A stretch of DNA of 64,000 nucleotides from Planoprotostelium fungivorum. Taxonomy: Eukaryota > Evosea > Variosea > Cavosteliida > Cavosteliaceae. The stretch spans positions 102,024-166,023 of the forward strand of contig MDYQ01000165.1 in NCBI GenBank assembly GCA_003024175.1. Reading direction: 5' to 3'. The notes under the pieces are model-generated. The model was not told where the DNA came from and did no database searches. It worked only from the letters and a program-made list of their open reading frames with translations. How positions within the stretch are numbered: position 1 is the stretch's first letter; each line of letters begins with the position of its first letter. The position numbers and the translations under genes were made by a program. Positions 1 through 13,900 of this stretch are shown here, in pieces.

Positions 1-183
1 TGATTTCATGTTTCTGTTTTCGTTGTATTTTTGTTCTTCTGTATAAGGCTTTCTGTATTTATCTACATATTCAATTCTCTTTCGTCTTTTGCTCTTCATT
101 CTTGTTTGATACATTATCAATTTAGAAACGAAACCAAAAATTTCGAAAAAAAGTGCAGAAGAGATGAAAAAGAGAAGAGTCAC

Positions 184-2458
184 CTGTCCATGACTCTCAT
201 GAAGTCTAAAGTGAGTATGGTGCTGATGTTCGATACGACAGAGCAACACGAGTTGATGTGGTGAGTCGATAGGGCTCGATCTCCGCACTGCTTCAGGATG
301 AAGAATACGTTATCTACAACGGCGGTAGTCGTTCCCGCCGGAATCTTCTCTTCCCTCCCGAATGAGTCCACTGGGTTGGTCCATTCGTACAATTGTGAGT
401 CTAATTTTAGCGCCTGTCAGATGTTACGATATCGTATTCGATGTCATGAGAAGACGAAGATGATGATGATCGCGATGGTGATGAGATGATGATCATCATC
501 ATCATGAATGATGATCATCATCATCATGAATGATGACTCACCTTCTTGATGCTCTCCATGATGAAATATTCTTCAAAGAGGGTGTAGTACACCATGAGCT
601 CCGACATGTGTGCGTTACGCTGGTACCTCGTCCCCAGAATTCCCCTCGTATCGTAACCATCTCGGCTCAACGCCGCACACTGCCACCTTTCAATCCCCGC
701 CCCCTCCCTTTTTTTCTCACCCTCTGAACGAGAAACCGATCGAACCTGGCGTTGCATTCGGATAAGAAAGAGATCTGATCCAATAAATTGGCAACATCTC
801 TCGTGTCTAATTTTCCCTCCACGTCGGCTCCACCATCATCCAGTGCGTTCATTCGATATTCGTTCACCTGATCTACATCAGTGTAGACGGTCGAAATTCT
901 CTCACCATGGCGACAACATCCATCAGTCGATTGTGTTCTAGGAAGGTGTTGAAGAGTGGGTTGGTTAGCTTGTCGATGGTGTCTAACACCAACTTGAGCG
1001 ACCTGTCCAGGCAGTCAATGCCAAAGTGGGAGCTGATCAAGGGTATCTTCTTGTCTATGATGTGTGCTCCACATTCTAAAATGCTTCCCACGGCTCCTGT
1101 GGTAGAGTCAACGTCAAACTACAACCCGCCATTTTTTTCACCCGAAAAGTCCATGCACTCCCTGTCGTCCTCTGCAGCTTCATCTTCATCTTCGTTCTCT
1201 TCTTCCACGACGTACTCTCCCTCCTCCAATATTTTCGCGCCTTTTTTCTCCCTCGACAGAGAGTTACCGATGCGTTTTCCCGCCAATCGGTCACGTGACG
1301 TCAGCTTGTCGTATTCTTCCTTGGTCACGATCCTGCGGGATATCTTTGCCTCTTCTCTCTGGCTCTTGATGAGAAGGAAGGTAGAGAGGAGCTCGGCTGA
1401 TTTCTCTGTCTGTGTGGTGAGGAGACCGTTGATGTAGGTGGTGAGGTAGATGGTGAGGCCTTCTTCTTTCTTTCCGGCGGATTTGTAGAGGAAAGAGAAT
1501 CTGATGGAGGATGAGTGATGATGGTGTGATGACGGGATGAGTGATGATGGTGTGATGACGGGATGTGTGATGATGGAGGATGAAAGATCATGTGACGATG
1601 ATTCTTTCGATGACCAGTTGGTGATGCATGATGTTGACTGATGTCACACGAAGACACCGTGATGATGATCCAAACGACAACTCACCTCTCGATGTCTCTC
1701 AACTTCTTCTCCTGCACGGCCTTGCTCATCCCCACCACAATCCTCTCCTTCAATCGAGTTTCCACAGATTCCAACATCTCCACGTAAACTTCGATGGTGG
1801 GATAATCTAATGCGAGGTCGATGATGTTCAAGTGCTTCGTGTAGAATTGAGATAGAGTTCGAAAGCACTGCTCGTATTGTCCCTCTGCTGTCTGTTGTTG
1901 CACTTGGTCCACTGTGTTTCTCAATATCTCCACGGCTTTCTCTTCTTCGGAGGTTGGCGGCGTATCATCGGGGACGTGGATGATATCATCTTCTTTGATG
2001 GTCGGTTGTGGAGGAGACGAGATCACATCAGTAGAAGTTGAAGGAGAGATCGGTTGGGGAGATGCGGGCGATACGGCGGTGACTACGGGAATGGGTTCTT
2101 CCTTAATGATCAACTCTCGACCGCTGAGAATGTCTTCTAAGGATAGAACTTGAGAGGGAGGACTGATATCAGTTGAAGGTTGAGCGTTGTGATGATCGAG
2201 AGTCAAAGAAGATGTCTGTGAGATGATTTCGGGTATTGAATGTGTAGGAGCGGGTGTTGGGTCCGTATCATGTGTTGGAGGAGGTCCGGGTGACTCGATA
2301 TGGGTTGATGATGATTTCGAATCGTATGGTGTCGACAGCATGGAACCTGCGTCCCATATTTTCTGAGCGTTTGGAGGAGACGATCCAATGTCCGTTGTTG
2401 ATGTCACATCGTGTCCTCCTCCATTATCCTCATCCAGTGAACTACGCTCAGTCAACAT
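184..2458 (-). CDS. COG4: Conserved oligomeric Golgi complex subunit 4 (partial, C-terminus off window)
   Basis: COG4 is part of the eight-subunit COG tether for retrograde vesicles at the Golgi. Six exons are readable: 2458-1686, 1500-1142, 1096-906, 867-721, 679-542 and 413-184, about 612 residues. The start ATG at 2458 lies just after an in-frame TAA. Residues 1-140 are a low-complexity Pro/Ser/Thr stretch. The core then matches COG4: RFSFLYKSAGKKEEGL, a segment ending ELMVYYTLFEEYFIMESIKK, and VVDNVFFILKQCGDRALS, which aligns with the human VDDVFYIVKKCIGRALS region. Exon 6 ends in phase 2 at a GTGAC donor, so the C-terminal third lies beyond position 1 or in an exon I cannot call at 1-180. 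The gene is head-to-head with NDUFAF3 across 161 bp. The identity is secure; the second and fifth acceptors are the least certain boundaries. Confidence 0.85.
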
Positions 2459-2619
2459 AGACGTGACACGTACGACCTGGATTTACCCTCTCTCATTGGC
2501 GCTGAGGTCGTTTCCCATTCTCGGTGAGTCTCCGAGATCATGTCATCATCACATCACTTGTTACTATCGAGATATCTCAAAACACACAAGATCACCTCCA
2601 TCGCGTCACATTGCAAAGC

Positions 2620-3226
2620 ATGCTCGCCTCACGTCTCCGCTCGTTACGAATTCTCCCTCGAACTACTGCCCCCCGTCCATTGCTTCGACACAACTCCAAC
2701 ATCACGAAGGGCACAGGAAAAGATGGAGCGGTGGCCAACGTGTGGCAGAAGGGAGTGAAGAACCAGTCGCTAGACACGGCCGACCTCTTAGGTCCTTCCA
2801 CTGGAAAGACAGAGGTGCAGGCATATGATGAAAATGGATTCGTCGTCAATGGGGTCGAATTTCTGGGCCCCGTGGCCCTTCTTCCAGCTCAAGTCTTTCA
2901 TTGGAAGGTCGACAGGGTGTCTCAAATCACAAAAGAGAGCCTGGCTATCATCAATCTTGTCTTCCCACCACCCAAGATCGTCTTTGTCGGCTGCGGCAAC
3001 GATGTAAACGGTTTCGATCGGTCCATCTCGAGCCATTTCGCACAGATCGGTATTTCTGTGGAACCGATGTCATCGGTGAGAGATGATATCGCGATCCATC
3101 GCCTGACCCAACATACAGAGAGCCGCCATCACGACATTCAACTTTCTGAATGCAGAAGATAGACAAGTGATGGTCTTTGCATTCCCACAAGAGAGCCGAA
3201 GAACCGAAATGCAACTTCAAAACTGA
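2620..3226 (+). CDS. NDUFAF3: NADH dehydrogenase (complex I) assembly factor 3-like, Mth938 domain
   Basis: NDUFAF3 helps assemble the early Q-module of mitochondrial complex I. Two exons, 2620-3075 and 3119-3226, encode 187 residues. The N-terminus (MLASRLRSLRILPRTTAPRP) is Arg-rich without acids, a typical mitochondrial presequence. The Mth938-like core follows: NGVEFLGPVALLPAQVFHW, then LVFPPPKIVFVGCGND, and after the intron ATTFNFLNAEDR, which lines up with the human ACATFNFL stretch. Without splicing out 3076-3118 the frame would run into an unrelated ending, so the intron is well supported. The stop is only 32 nt from the stop of the convergent AGXT2 gene. Confidence 0.85.
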
Positions 3227-3258
3227 TGGCATGCAAGTCATTTATTCGAACAACCTCT

Positions 3259-5610
<2,352 letters not shown>

Positions 5611-6417
5611 CATCGGATAGGAGGATCTTGCCGCGCAATCTTCACAAACTTTCGAGCAAACAACGCCCCCTCCGTCGCATTTACATGTCGCATCTTCCAG
5701 TGTTCCTTCTCACGCCCTTCCGCCCCTTGCGCAGGAGTTATCTTTTTGACGGTTGTTCTCCATTTCCCAAAGCCTTCCACCATTCCTTGGTGCCCTTTTT
5801 GTCACGCCTTCTCTTCTCCGTCATCCTCTATATATATAAATGGTTACGAATGCACTTGCATCTTCCCTTTCATCTCTGTTTCTATAGAGCCAGCACCTGC
5901 CTCGATAAGGTTCCGCTGTGCTTCACATTACATAATAATCCACTTAACAACTCCGTGGCTTGTCGAGCCGGAGTCATTGGGGTGAATGGTCCTCGCAACC
6001 GATTTAAGCGGGTGAGAGCAAACGAAGAACGAGACAAGAGTTAACTCCCGTTGCTCCGGCGGACCTACGGAGTTAGATAACTGCGGTCGCCTACGTTACA
6101 GGCCATAAATGCGGGCAAACGTCATGCACGGTAGATAACGTGATTCCTACGGTTGGGCAAGCGTCTTCCTAAAATTTTGTAAACGGAGTTAGATATTCTG
6201 ATAGCGGAGATCAACTCCGGGTGTGAGGCCGGAGTGAGAAGAACCAACTCCGCTGTATCAAAACGAGGAAGAGGGTGCACGAGAGGCTGAGAAGAGACAA
6301 ACGAGATTGTCTTTTGGAACACAGCAACCGAACCCTTCATCTAGAGATTTCACGTGTGCTATCGCACAGACACAAAGAGTCATTATCACACAAGGAGATC
6401 ATATTTATTTGGAAGAG
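5611..6417. other. Intergenic region with CGGAGTT/AACTCCG motif cluster
   Basis: I recognise no gene in these 807 bases between the divergent AGXT2 and kinase genes. From about 5946 to 6256 the short core AACTCC/GGAGTT recurs at least eight times in both orientations. The 12-mer CGGAGTTAGATA occurs twice, near 6069 and 6184. The cluster lies 160-470 bp upstream of the kinase start, where a regulatory array would be expected. Binding by any factor is inference. Confidence 0.45.
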
Positions 6418-7525
6418 ATGGAAACAGTATTATTACCCGTCTGCAATCTCTTCGAGACAACGACGCCCAACTATTCCTCCAGAAAGAGGATCAGAATGGG
6501 CCCTGCGGGCCCAACCCACAACGAAATCAAGAGAATCAAGCTTACCTTCGCGGAGATACCCATCATCAAGACCGAAGAGGTCCAGATCAAGTCAACTGTT
6601 CATCGTGCTGTCAATGTTACAGCAGCATTGGGACCCATCAACGCTTGTACACCTTCTTCACCTTCGGAGCAGCACCGAAGCCGTGGAAAATGGTCCAGAC
6701 AAGCCGTTCTCACTGGTTACAAGATGTTGGAGACCGTCGGCACGGGCAACACGGCCTGTGTAAGAAGAGCCATAGACATGAACACGAAACAACAGGTGAA
6801 CATCCACCTCCTCAACTCTTCTCATTTCTCACATTCGTTTTCTCATACAATTACAGGTGGCAGTCAAGATCGTAGAACGATTCAGACCCGCCTCCGCCGA
6901 AGACTTCGCCCCACACATTCTCACGGAAACACAAATCCTCTCAGAGCTGGACCATCCCTCCATAGTCCGCTTCCATCGCGCCGTTGAGACCAGCACGAAG
7001 GTCTACAACGTCCAAGAGTACGTAGAGGGAAGTGACTTAGACACTCACCTCACCCACCACGGAGCCCTTCCATTGGAGACCACTACGAGGTTCTTCTCAC
7101 AACTTGCATCGGCCCTCGATCACTGCCACACGAAAGGAATCGTCCACAGAGACGTCAAGTCAAAGAACATCATGATGGACAATCAAGGCAACATCAAACT
7201 CATCGACTTTGGACTCGCCGGCCGCCATGGAGATGGAAAGTGGCTGGACACATTCTGTGGCACTCCATCTTTCGCCGCCCCCGAGATGATCTTGGGAGAG
7301 AAGTATAGAGGCCCGGAGGTCGATGCATGGTCCGCTGGAGTCGTTCTCTATCACATGACAACGGGCAGACTGCCATTCTCAAACGTGGCCGAGCTTCTGA
7401 GAGGATCATACAGTTTGGAGGGCCTGGGGGCGATGAAGGACATTGTCACGGGACTCTTGAACATGAACCCCAGCAGCCGCATGACTCTAAAGGTGGCACA
7501 ACAACAGTTGAACCACTGTACATAA
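6418..7525 (+). CDS. Serine/threonine protein kinase, CAMK/SNF1-like
   Basis: Two exons (6418-6795 and 6857-7525) encode 348 residues. The first 108 residues are a non-conserved leader. The kinase domain then shows a glycine loop (GTGNTA), the ATP lysine in VAVKIVERF, the catalytic loop HRDVKSKNIM, DFGLAG, and a T-loop with PSFAAPEM. The Lys after HRDV (rather than Leu-Lys) and the DFGLA form resemble CAMK/AMPK-like kinases, but I cannot assign a subfamily or substrate. The intron acceptor falls exactly before VAVK. Nothing follows the kinase domain apart from a short tail, so regulation is not evident from domains. Confidence 0.85.
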
Positions 7526-7693
7526 ATGAATCGGTGTACATACAAAACGTCTAATTGTCTATGTTGTGAAGTGTGTGTTGAGATGGTGTAGAAGATGAGG
7601 TGTTAGAGTGCTTCTTTTGTCGAGCGTGAGGTGGCTTGTAGGAAGAATTTTGAAAGGACAGGTCCGAGGAGCGCGATCTGATAGCGAGAAGGC

Positions 7694-10508
7694 ATGATCT
7701 CTTCGAACGGTTCTTCACAATCCAATGGAGAGACCACAGAGAAGAGAGTGCTGCCGGTCTGTCCCCATTTGAATGGGAACATCAAATTGAATCTGATCTT
7801 CCCTCGTCTCTTGGAGGCAAAGAATAGAATCTGTTCAGGTAGAGGATATAGAAAGCGTGATTGGGTCTAGATGTAATGTGATCTAGGATGCCAAGCCGAT
7901 GACCATATCTGGGTCTGCCTCTTGTGTGGAAACATAGGATGTGGAAGGTAAGTGGCGCATACCGTTTAGATCGTCTGATGAACGAAAATCAGGTTCGTGA
8001 AGCAGCATGCGATACAACATTGGACGACCAAGAGCCACCCTCTGGCCATGGAAATCTTCTCAAAGGTCACTCACTGGTGCACTGCTTTCTCTGTACCATC
8101 TCATTTAACCCATACAGCTACTCGTGCAATAACTGGGTCTCCAATGACGATTCCAATAAGAGTCTATCCATTATTCGAAGCACTCTCCAACAGATACCCA
8201 TCAAATCGAATCGACCTCCATTACGTCTCCCCCAACCACCTACAAAGACCTCCACCACGCCGAACGCTAATGCAACCAGTAACACGCAGATACGTCCATC
8301 ATCTCTCAAACAGAAGACCCCTACCATCGTATCGCAGCCATCGTCTAAAGATGTCAAACCTCCACAGGCAATTCAAGCGAAGCCCGCACAAGTGAATAAA
8401 CCGAACAACGTCCCACAAGTACAGGCCAGTCTGAGTTCTAGGAGGAGACAGAAACAGACGACCAAGGCCGAGGGTGAGAGACATCATTGAGATGAGATCT
8501 AACGCATGCAGGTCGCAAGAGACTCAAAGTCGAAGAAGAAGCCATCGAAGATGAAGAGGTGACGGATGCATCTCATTTCGAATGACATCTGATGCACGAG
8601 ACAGTCATCCGATGAAGATTCCTTTCTCCAAGACGATGATGAAGACGATGACATCGAAGATGCAGGCGATCACACCGACGACGATCATCATCATCATCAG
8701 ACGGTGAGATCACGATCGTTCACGAATGCCGACTCCAAGCAGAATGGAGGGAACAAAGTGAAGGAGCCAACGAAATCTGCACCACTCGACAGAGAAGAGA
8801 AACTTGTTCGATGCATACCAGGGCCGGGAAGGATAGGCTTGAGAAACCTGGGCAACACTTGTTTCATGAACAGCATACTGCAGAGTTTGGGGTGAGTCAT
8901 CATGATGACGTATGTGTAGAAGGACACGTGCATCGATGAAATATAGACATCGGATGTGAACGAGATGTGCATCATGATGATGATGAGAAGAATAGAATAA
9001 ATCGAAATAAAACATACGCCGTCACAAACTAACACCTACCAGTCACAATCGAAAATTTCGCGAATATTTCATCGATCAGATCCTCCCAGATCCATCTACA
9101 AACGAGCCCACCACCGTGACCATCATGGACCACAAGTACACACGCCAGCCCACCTCCACCATCATAGACAACACCCAGAAGAAGCAAGCCGATCTTCCAC
9201 TGTGAGTCTCCGTCTCCTCCATCCTCTCATGGAGCTACAGCTCCATCGTCATGCACTTACACAATCTCCTCCGCGTCTTGTGGTGCGGTCAAGTTGAAGT
9301 CGTATCTCCTTGGTCCATCTTACACGCCGTGTGGGAATTCGTCCCAAAATTCAGAAACTTTCAGCAGCAGGACGCCCAGGAGTTTTTATTCGAATTATTC
9401 AACCGTCTACAACTGGAGCTGTCGACTTCGAATGGAGAGCATGGTAATATCGTCAACGATTTATTTCAAGGGAAGTGGGAGAGCAGCATGAAGTGTGAAA
9501 AATGCCACAGGGTCACACAGACGAAGGAAACGTTTCTGAGTGAGAGGGTGGGAGTGAGGGGGGAGTGACTCGTTGTAGATCTGACTCTGGATATACCGGC
9601 GGTGTCTCTGGCCAAGAGCAGACGCACGCGAAGCTCGGTCGGGCCGTCTGCCACTTGTGAGGATCGTCTTCATATTTATTCTATTTTATTGTTTCTACGC
9701 CCTCTCTTCGAACATCCTCTCCTCGTACATTTTCCTTCTATTCCATTTTATTTCATTTTATTCATCACCTCAGGTACCCTGCAAGACTGCATCGATGCTG
9801 TGACGGCCCCACAGAAGATCGAGGGAAGATTCTGTGACACGTGTCAGACAAAAGAAGAGGCACAGACCGAGACGAAACTCATTCAACTCCCCCAGACCAT
9901 CTGCTTCGTCCTCAAGAGGTGGAAATCTCATCGAATCGTTCAAATTTCCACGGAATTTCCCTCTTCCCGGGAAATGTCTCACGAAGCGCTTTCAGATTCT
10001 CTTGGACCAGCACGAGCCAGGCGAAAGTGAACACGACAGTTCGCTTTCCATTGAGAGATTTAGACATGTCTACGTACTGTACGCAGGGTGGTAGATACTC
10101 TCTACAGTCACTCATCGTACATCACGGTACAGAGTGAGTTTTGAAATTTCGGTGGAATTTGTGTTGACGAGAGACAGTCTGCACTCTGGACATTATACAA
10201 CGTACATCTATGATCCAGTTCAACGCACGTGGGGACACTACAATGACTCTGAGGTGAGCGTCATCGAGATCATCTGTTGTCTCATGGAACATCACATCAT
10301 CATCATTACCGCGTTGATCTCATCGGGACATGATATCATCATCGCTCATCACATTACCGTCACATCATCTCGACATCACATCATGAACACACGATCTCCA
10401 CGATGATGACACGGAGAACAGATCTACGTGGTGACGGAAGAACAAGTCCTCGAAGTCGAGCCATACATGATGTTCTACCAGAGAGAGGAAGAGAAGAGAG
10501 ACACATGA
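7694..10508 (+). CDS. Ubiquitin-specific protease with N-terminal ZnF-UBP (USP3-like)
   Basis: A deubiquitinating cysteine protease of 653 residues in 13 exons (7694-7838, 7887-7947, 7993-8076, 8118-8473, 8512-8558, 8605-8891, 9043-9201, 9241-9539, 9579-9656, 9774-9918, 9996-10133, 10178-10253, 10422-10508). The ZnF-UBP is intact once spliced: CPHL, CSGC, WVCLLCGNIGCGRFVKQHA, HWTTKSHPLAM and HCYSCNNWV. An acidic, His-rich linker follows. The USP fold has the Cys box GLRNLGNTCFMNSILQSLG, the QQQDAQEF box, zinc-binding CxxC pairs, FVLKRF and the His box LHSGHYTTYIYDP with HYNDSE. The ZnF binds free ubiquitin C-termini in this family, and histone H2A/H2B would be a likely substrate class by analogy with USP3. 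The exon 9 acceptor lies inside the CGTTGTAG motif. It converges on the next gene with 9 nt between stops. Confidence 0.92.
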
Positions 10509-10517
10509 GAGTCGTCT

Positions 10518-11303
10518 TTACATGAGATAGAGGGTACACGAGCCAGTCGTAAAGAAAATGCTTCCTATCGTCCAGATGTAAGCGCCAACATCTCCCACTC
10601 TGAATAAGAAAAATGTTCCACCGACCTGTTCTTCTTTGAGTGTCTATATGAACATGGAATGTGTGTCTTAGATCATGATGAATATATTCATGTGTCCTCG
10701 GCTTGGTGATATTGCATTTAGATGTAAGATATGATGCATTCAGAAATAGTGATGACGTCTCACCAGAAAGCCAATAGCGCCGAGAATGAATTGGAAGAAG
10801 AAGATCCTCAGTAATTGTCTCATCCCTCTCGTATGGTGACTTTGGGAAAATGTCCTCGAGAAGGCCCATATGCAACTCAGTAGAGTGAAAGATGATCCCA
10901 TACGAAAGAGCCAATTACCAGTGACCACGCCGACGCGCTCGAACGTGGGCCAGTAGGCGATGGATCCAATCGTAAAGAGGATGCCATTGAGAACCGAAAT
11001 GGTCGATCTTGTGATGTTGACTCCGTGGTTTCTCAGGATATAATCGGATGGGAGGTCGTAGTCGCTGACCGGATTATAATTGGGTGTGGCGTGATATGAT
11101 AGAAGTCCCAGAAAGTTAGCGTGCCATTCGTAGAGAGCGGGAAGAAGAAAGAGTACAGAGCCCACGATGAACAAGCTCACCCCCAACTTGAAGAGGGTAT
11201 CGTCCACAGAGAAATGTGGATGGAATAGGATCGAGCCGCCGATGAAAGCCACGCTGCCGATCACGTAGCTCGTGGCCAAGGTGAAAGCGGCTCGCTTGCT
11301 CAT
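10518..11303 (-). CDS. Multi-pass membrane protein, YrhK-like
   Basis: Two exons (11303-10764 and 10625-10518) encode 215 residues. I count several hydrophobic segments: near residues 10-30 (SYVIGSVAFIGGSILF), 38-58 (LGVSLFIVGSVLFLLPALY), 100-118, 128-145, 165-180 and at the C-terminus (YIWTIGSIFFTTGSCTLYLM). The repeated pattern of a Gly-Ser containing helix followed by a second helix resembles YrhK-type membrane proteins, but I am not certain of the family. The function is unknown. The extra C-terminal helix depends on the second exon, which joins in phase 0. Confidence 0.7.
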
Positions 11304-12049
11304 GGGGCCGCGGATCTATGAACTTTTTCTCAACAGACCGAAAAGCGAAGACATCTGACATCGCCCGATGAAAGCAGGGACAGTGACCAAACAGCCCGCA
11401 AAAATTCGATCGATGGTCCAGATCTTACTCACAGGGGTAGAAGTTACCATTGACGCAAGATCTGATGGAAGATCCAGCTCTGGCTACCCTCTAAGAATGA
11501 ACAGGTGTTCGCCGTCAGATGCAAGGCGACTTCACGCCAGAAGGTGTACGTGACGTCTGATTCGCGTGTATGACCCAATGTGTGGGACTTGCAAATGCCT
11601 CATCAGTTCATGTACGATGTTCTCATCCAAAAATGAGACAAATACTATCTGTATTTTATTATTTATTATTTGCACCGTCACATCACGCTGCTGCATCTTA
11701 CCACCATCAATCCACATCGTCATGACGCCGTTGTAGATTGTCGCAATTTTCCGTTCCATTCATCGAAGCGGGATTCTATCTTCCTTGAAATCACAGCTAC
11801 TTCTGCATCTTCATCACTTTCTATCGGCCCAACAACCACACAGGCGCCACTATACACACAAACACACAACACATCATCGTTCGCTGCTGAGAGAGCAGAC
11901 GAACACCAACAGTAACACTTTGCCTTTCATGCGATTGGCAACACAGAGAAGACCCGTCACTTGGTCTTTCGGTCACCCCAGCGCAGCCCACTTCGAGTAG
12001 CACGTCCGGAGCACAATCGACTCCGGCTAATCACCAACACTCTACCCAA
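11304..12049. other. Intergenic region, no gene recognised
   Basis: These 746 bases separate the divergent membrane-protein and ornithine decarboxylase genes. I see no conserved coding region. One copy of the dispersed CGTTGTAGAT motif lies at 11729-11738. The 3' part is CA-rich (ACACACAAACACACAACAC near 11855-11875) and probably includes the ODC 5' leader. Confidence 0.5.
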
Positions 12050-13396
12050 ATGACATCCATCATCAACAGAACCCTCGCCAGGGACACCGTCTCTGCTTCT
12101 TGCGAAGACTTCACGGTGACTCAATACAAGGTGAGAAGAAAGAGCACGTTGAAGAGAGGAATGACGAAGAACAGGTACCTAAGGACGTAAACAACAAGTG
12201 GTCCGTAGAGGCCACGGGCGACAGAAACATCGAGGACATTCTGTCCGAGAAGGCAGCCGATCGCGAAGACGCCTTCTTCATCATCGACTTAGGCAGAGTC
12301 ACCGACAAGTACAAGAGATGGAAGGAAGAGCTTCCCACCGTCAAGCCTTTCTTTGCCATCAAGTGCAACCCCAACACAGCCATCATCCGCACGCTCGCTT
12401 CTCTCGGCACCGGCTTCGACTGTGCCTCTATGACGGAGATGAGACAGGTGACATCATCATCATCGCCGTCGTCTTCTTAACTGACTCTCGTTCAAGGTCT
12501 TGGGATGTGGTGTCTCTCCCTCCGATATCATCTTCGCCAACCCGACCAAGATGCGTTCTCACATCGAATTCGCAAAGGGAGCGGGCATCAAGTTGATGAC
12601 CTTCGACAACAGAGACGAGCTCGTCAAAGTCCATTCCATCTACCCTGAAGCCGAGCTCGTCCTCCGCATCATCACCGACGACTCCCACTCCGTCTGCGGC
12701 TTCTCCTCTAAATTCGGCGCTCCCATGTCTTCCGTCGAAGACCTCCTCTCTACCGCCAACTCCCTCGGTTGCACCGTCAGAGGTGTATCTTTTCACGTGG
12801 GGTCCAACTGCCTGTCTCCCCTGGCATTCGAGAAGGCCATCACATCGGCCGCCGCCGTTTTTCGCTTGGCTGAAGGATACGGTTACCGCATGGATTTTCT
12901 CGATCTCGGTGGAGGCTGGCCGGGCGTAGACGGAGCCGACGTCACCTTCTCAGACATGGCAGCAGCCGTTCGTCCCCTCCTGCCCCTCTTTCCTCCTCAC
13001 GTCCGCGTCATCGCAGAGCCCGGCCGCTATTTCGTGGCAGATTCACACACGCTGGCGGTCAACGTCTTCGCAAAGAGGGCGACCGACGAGGGTGGCTACC
13101 TCTACTACGTCAACGATGGAGTCTACCAGTCCTTCAACTGCATCTACTTTGACCACTACTCGCCCAGGCCGAGACTCCTCAGAGGCGGGGAGGAGGAAGA
13201 GCTCCACCGCTCGACACTCTTCGGCCCTACTTGCGACTCCATCGATTGCGTGGCAAAGGACATTTACCTGCCGGAGCTGAACGTGGGAGACTGGCTCTAC
13301 TTCACCAACATGGGGGCTTACACTGTGGCTGCCGCCAGCTCGTTCAACGGCTTCGACTCTTGCCCCACCACCTTCTACATCGAGTCGGATGTTTGA
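12050..13396 (+). CDS. ODC1: Ornithine decarboxylase
   Basis: ODC converts ornithine to putrescine, the first step of polyamine synthesis. Exons 12050-12130, 12175-12447 and 12497-13396 encode 417 residues. The PLP lysine is in FFAIKCNPN, and HVGSN, LGGGWPG, EPGRYF, the active-site cysteine loop FGPTCDSID and the dimer-interface GAYTVAAASSFNGF are all present. The protein ends 30 residues after that last motif, in FYIESDV, with no PEST-like C-terminal tail of the kind that drives antizyme-dependent degradation of animal ODC. An AATAAA signal lies 45 nt after the stop. Confidence 0.95.
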
Positions 13397-13900
13397 AGAG
13401 ACTCTCGCGACCAGAACGGAGAGTTTGGGATTTGGAAAAGAAATAAATCAATTTCAAAAAATATTTCGAATCGTTTCGAATTTTCATCAACGACTGATCA
13501 CCACTTCGTATTATATACTGACAGAACATCTGAATCATTGGGATGGATGTGATAACATTCCATCCAATCAATGCTCATCTAATCACCGCGACAAAGCATG
13601 CATGCATGCATGCATAAACTTTTCTTCAACACAGACACACCCGACCAGGAGGAGGTGAAGAGGATCATGACGTCTCTTGTGATGATCTCTTCACTTTCTC
13701 TTCTTTGACACCCACCCGCATGCGGACAAAGGAATGGGCAGCCATATTTTCTTCTTTTAGGCAGCTCTGCAACGTCGACCATCGCTTACAATGCTTTAGA
13801 GGTGTCGACACTCTGCGGTTGTAAAATTTAGACTGTCAATACTGCGAGGGAATAGACTTTCGTGACATAAGCAGAAATCACAGCAAGAAACAGGAGCAAG
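13397..13900. other. Intergenic region, no gene recognised
   Basis: ODC 3' flank and beta-mannosidase 5' flank. It holds an AATAAA at 13441-13446 and a short run of GCAT repeats near 13596-13616. I see no coding signal. Confidence 0.5.

Noticed and set aside
1-183. Further COG4 exon at the left edge
   Set aside because: Candidate acceptors exist on the minus strand near 40-50, but the resulting peptides do not match COG4. The stretch is probably intron.
7603-7785. Minus-strand reading frame of 60 codons with plausible composition
   Set aside because: It lies antisense to the first USP exon. The + strand gives an intact ZnF-UBP with CPHL and CSGC when spliced, so the minus frame is a shadow.
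13594-13618. GCAT-repeat run as a regulatory element
   Set aside because: It is a short simple repeat in an intergenic region with no supporting context.
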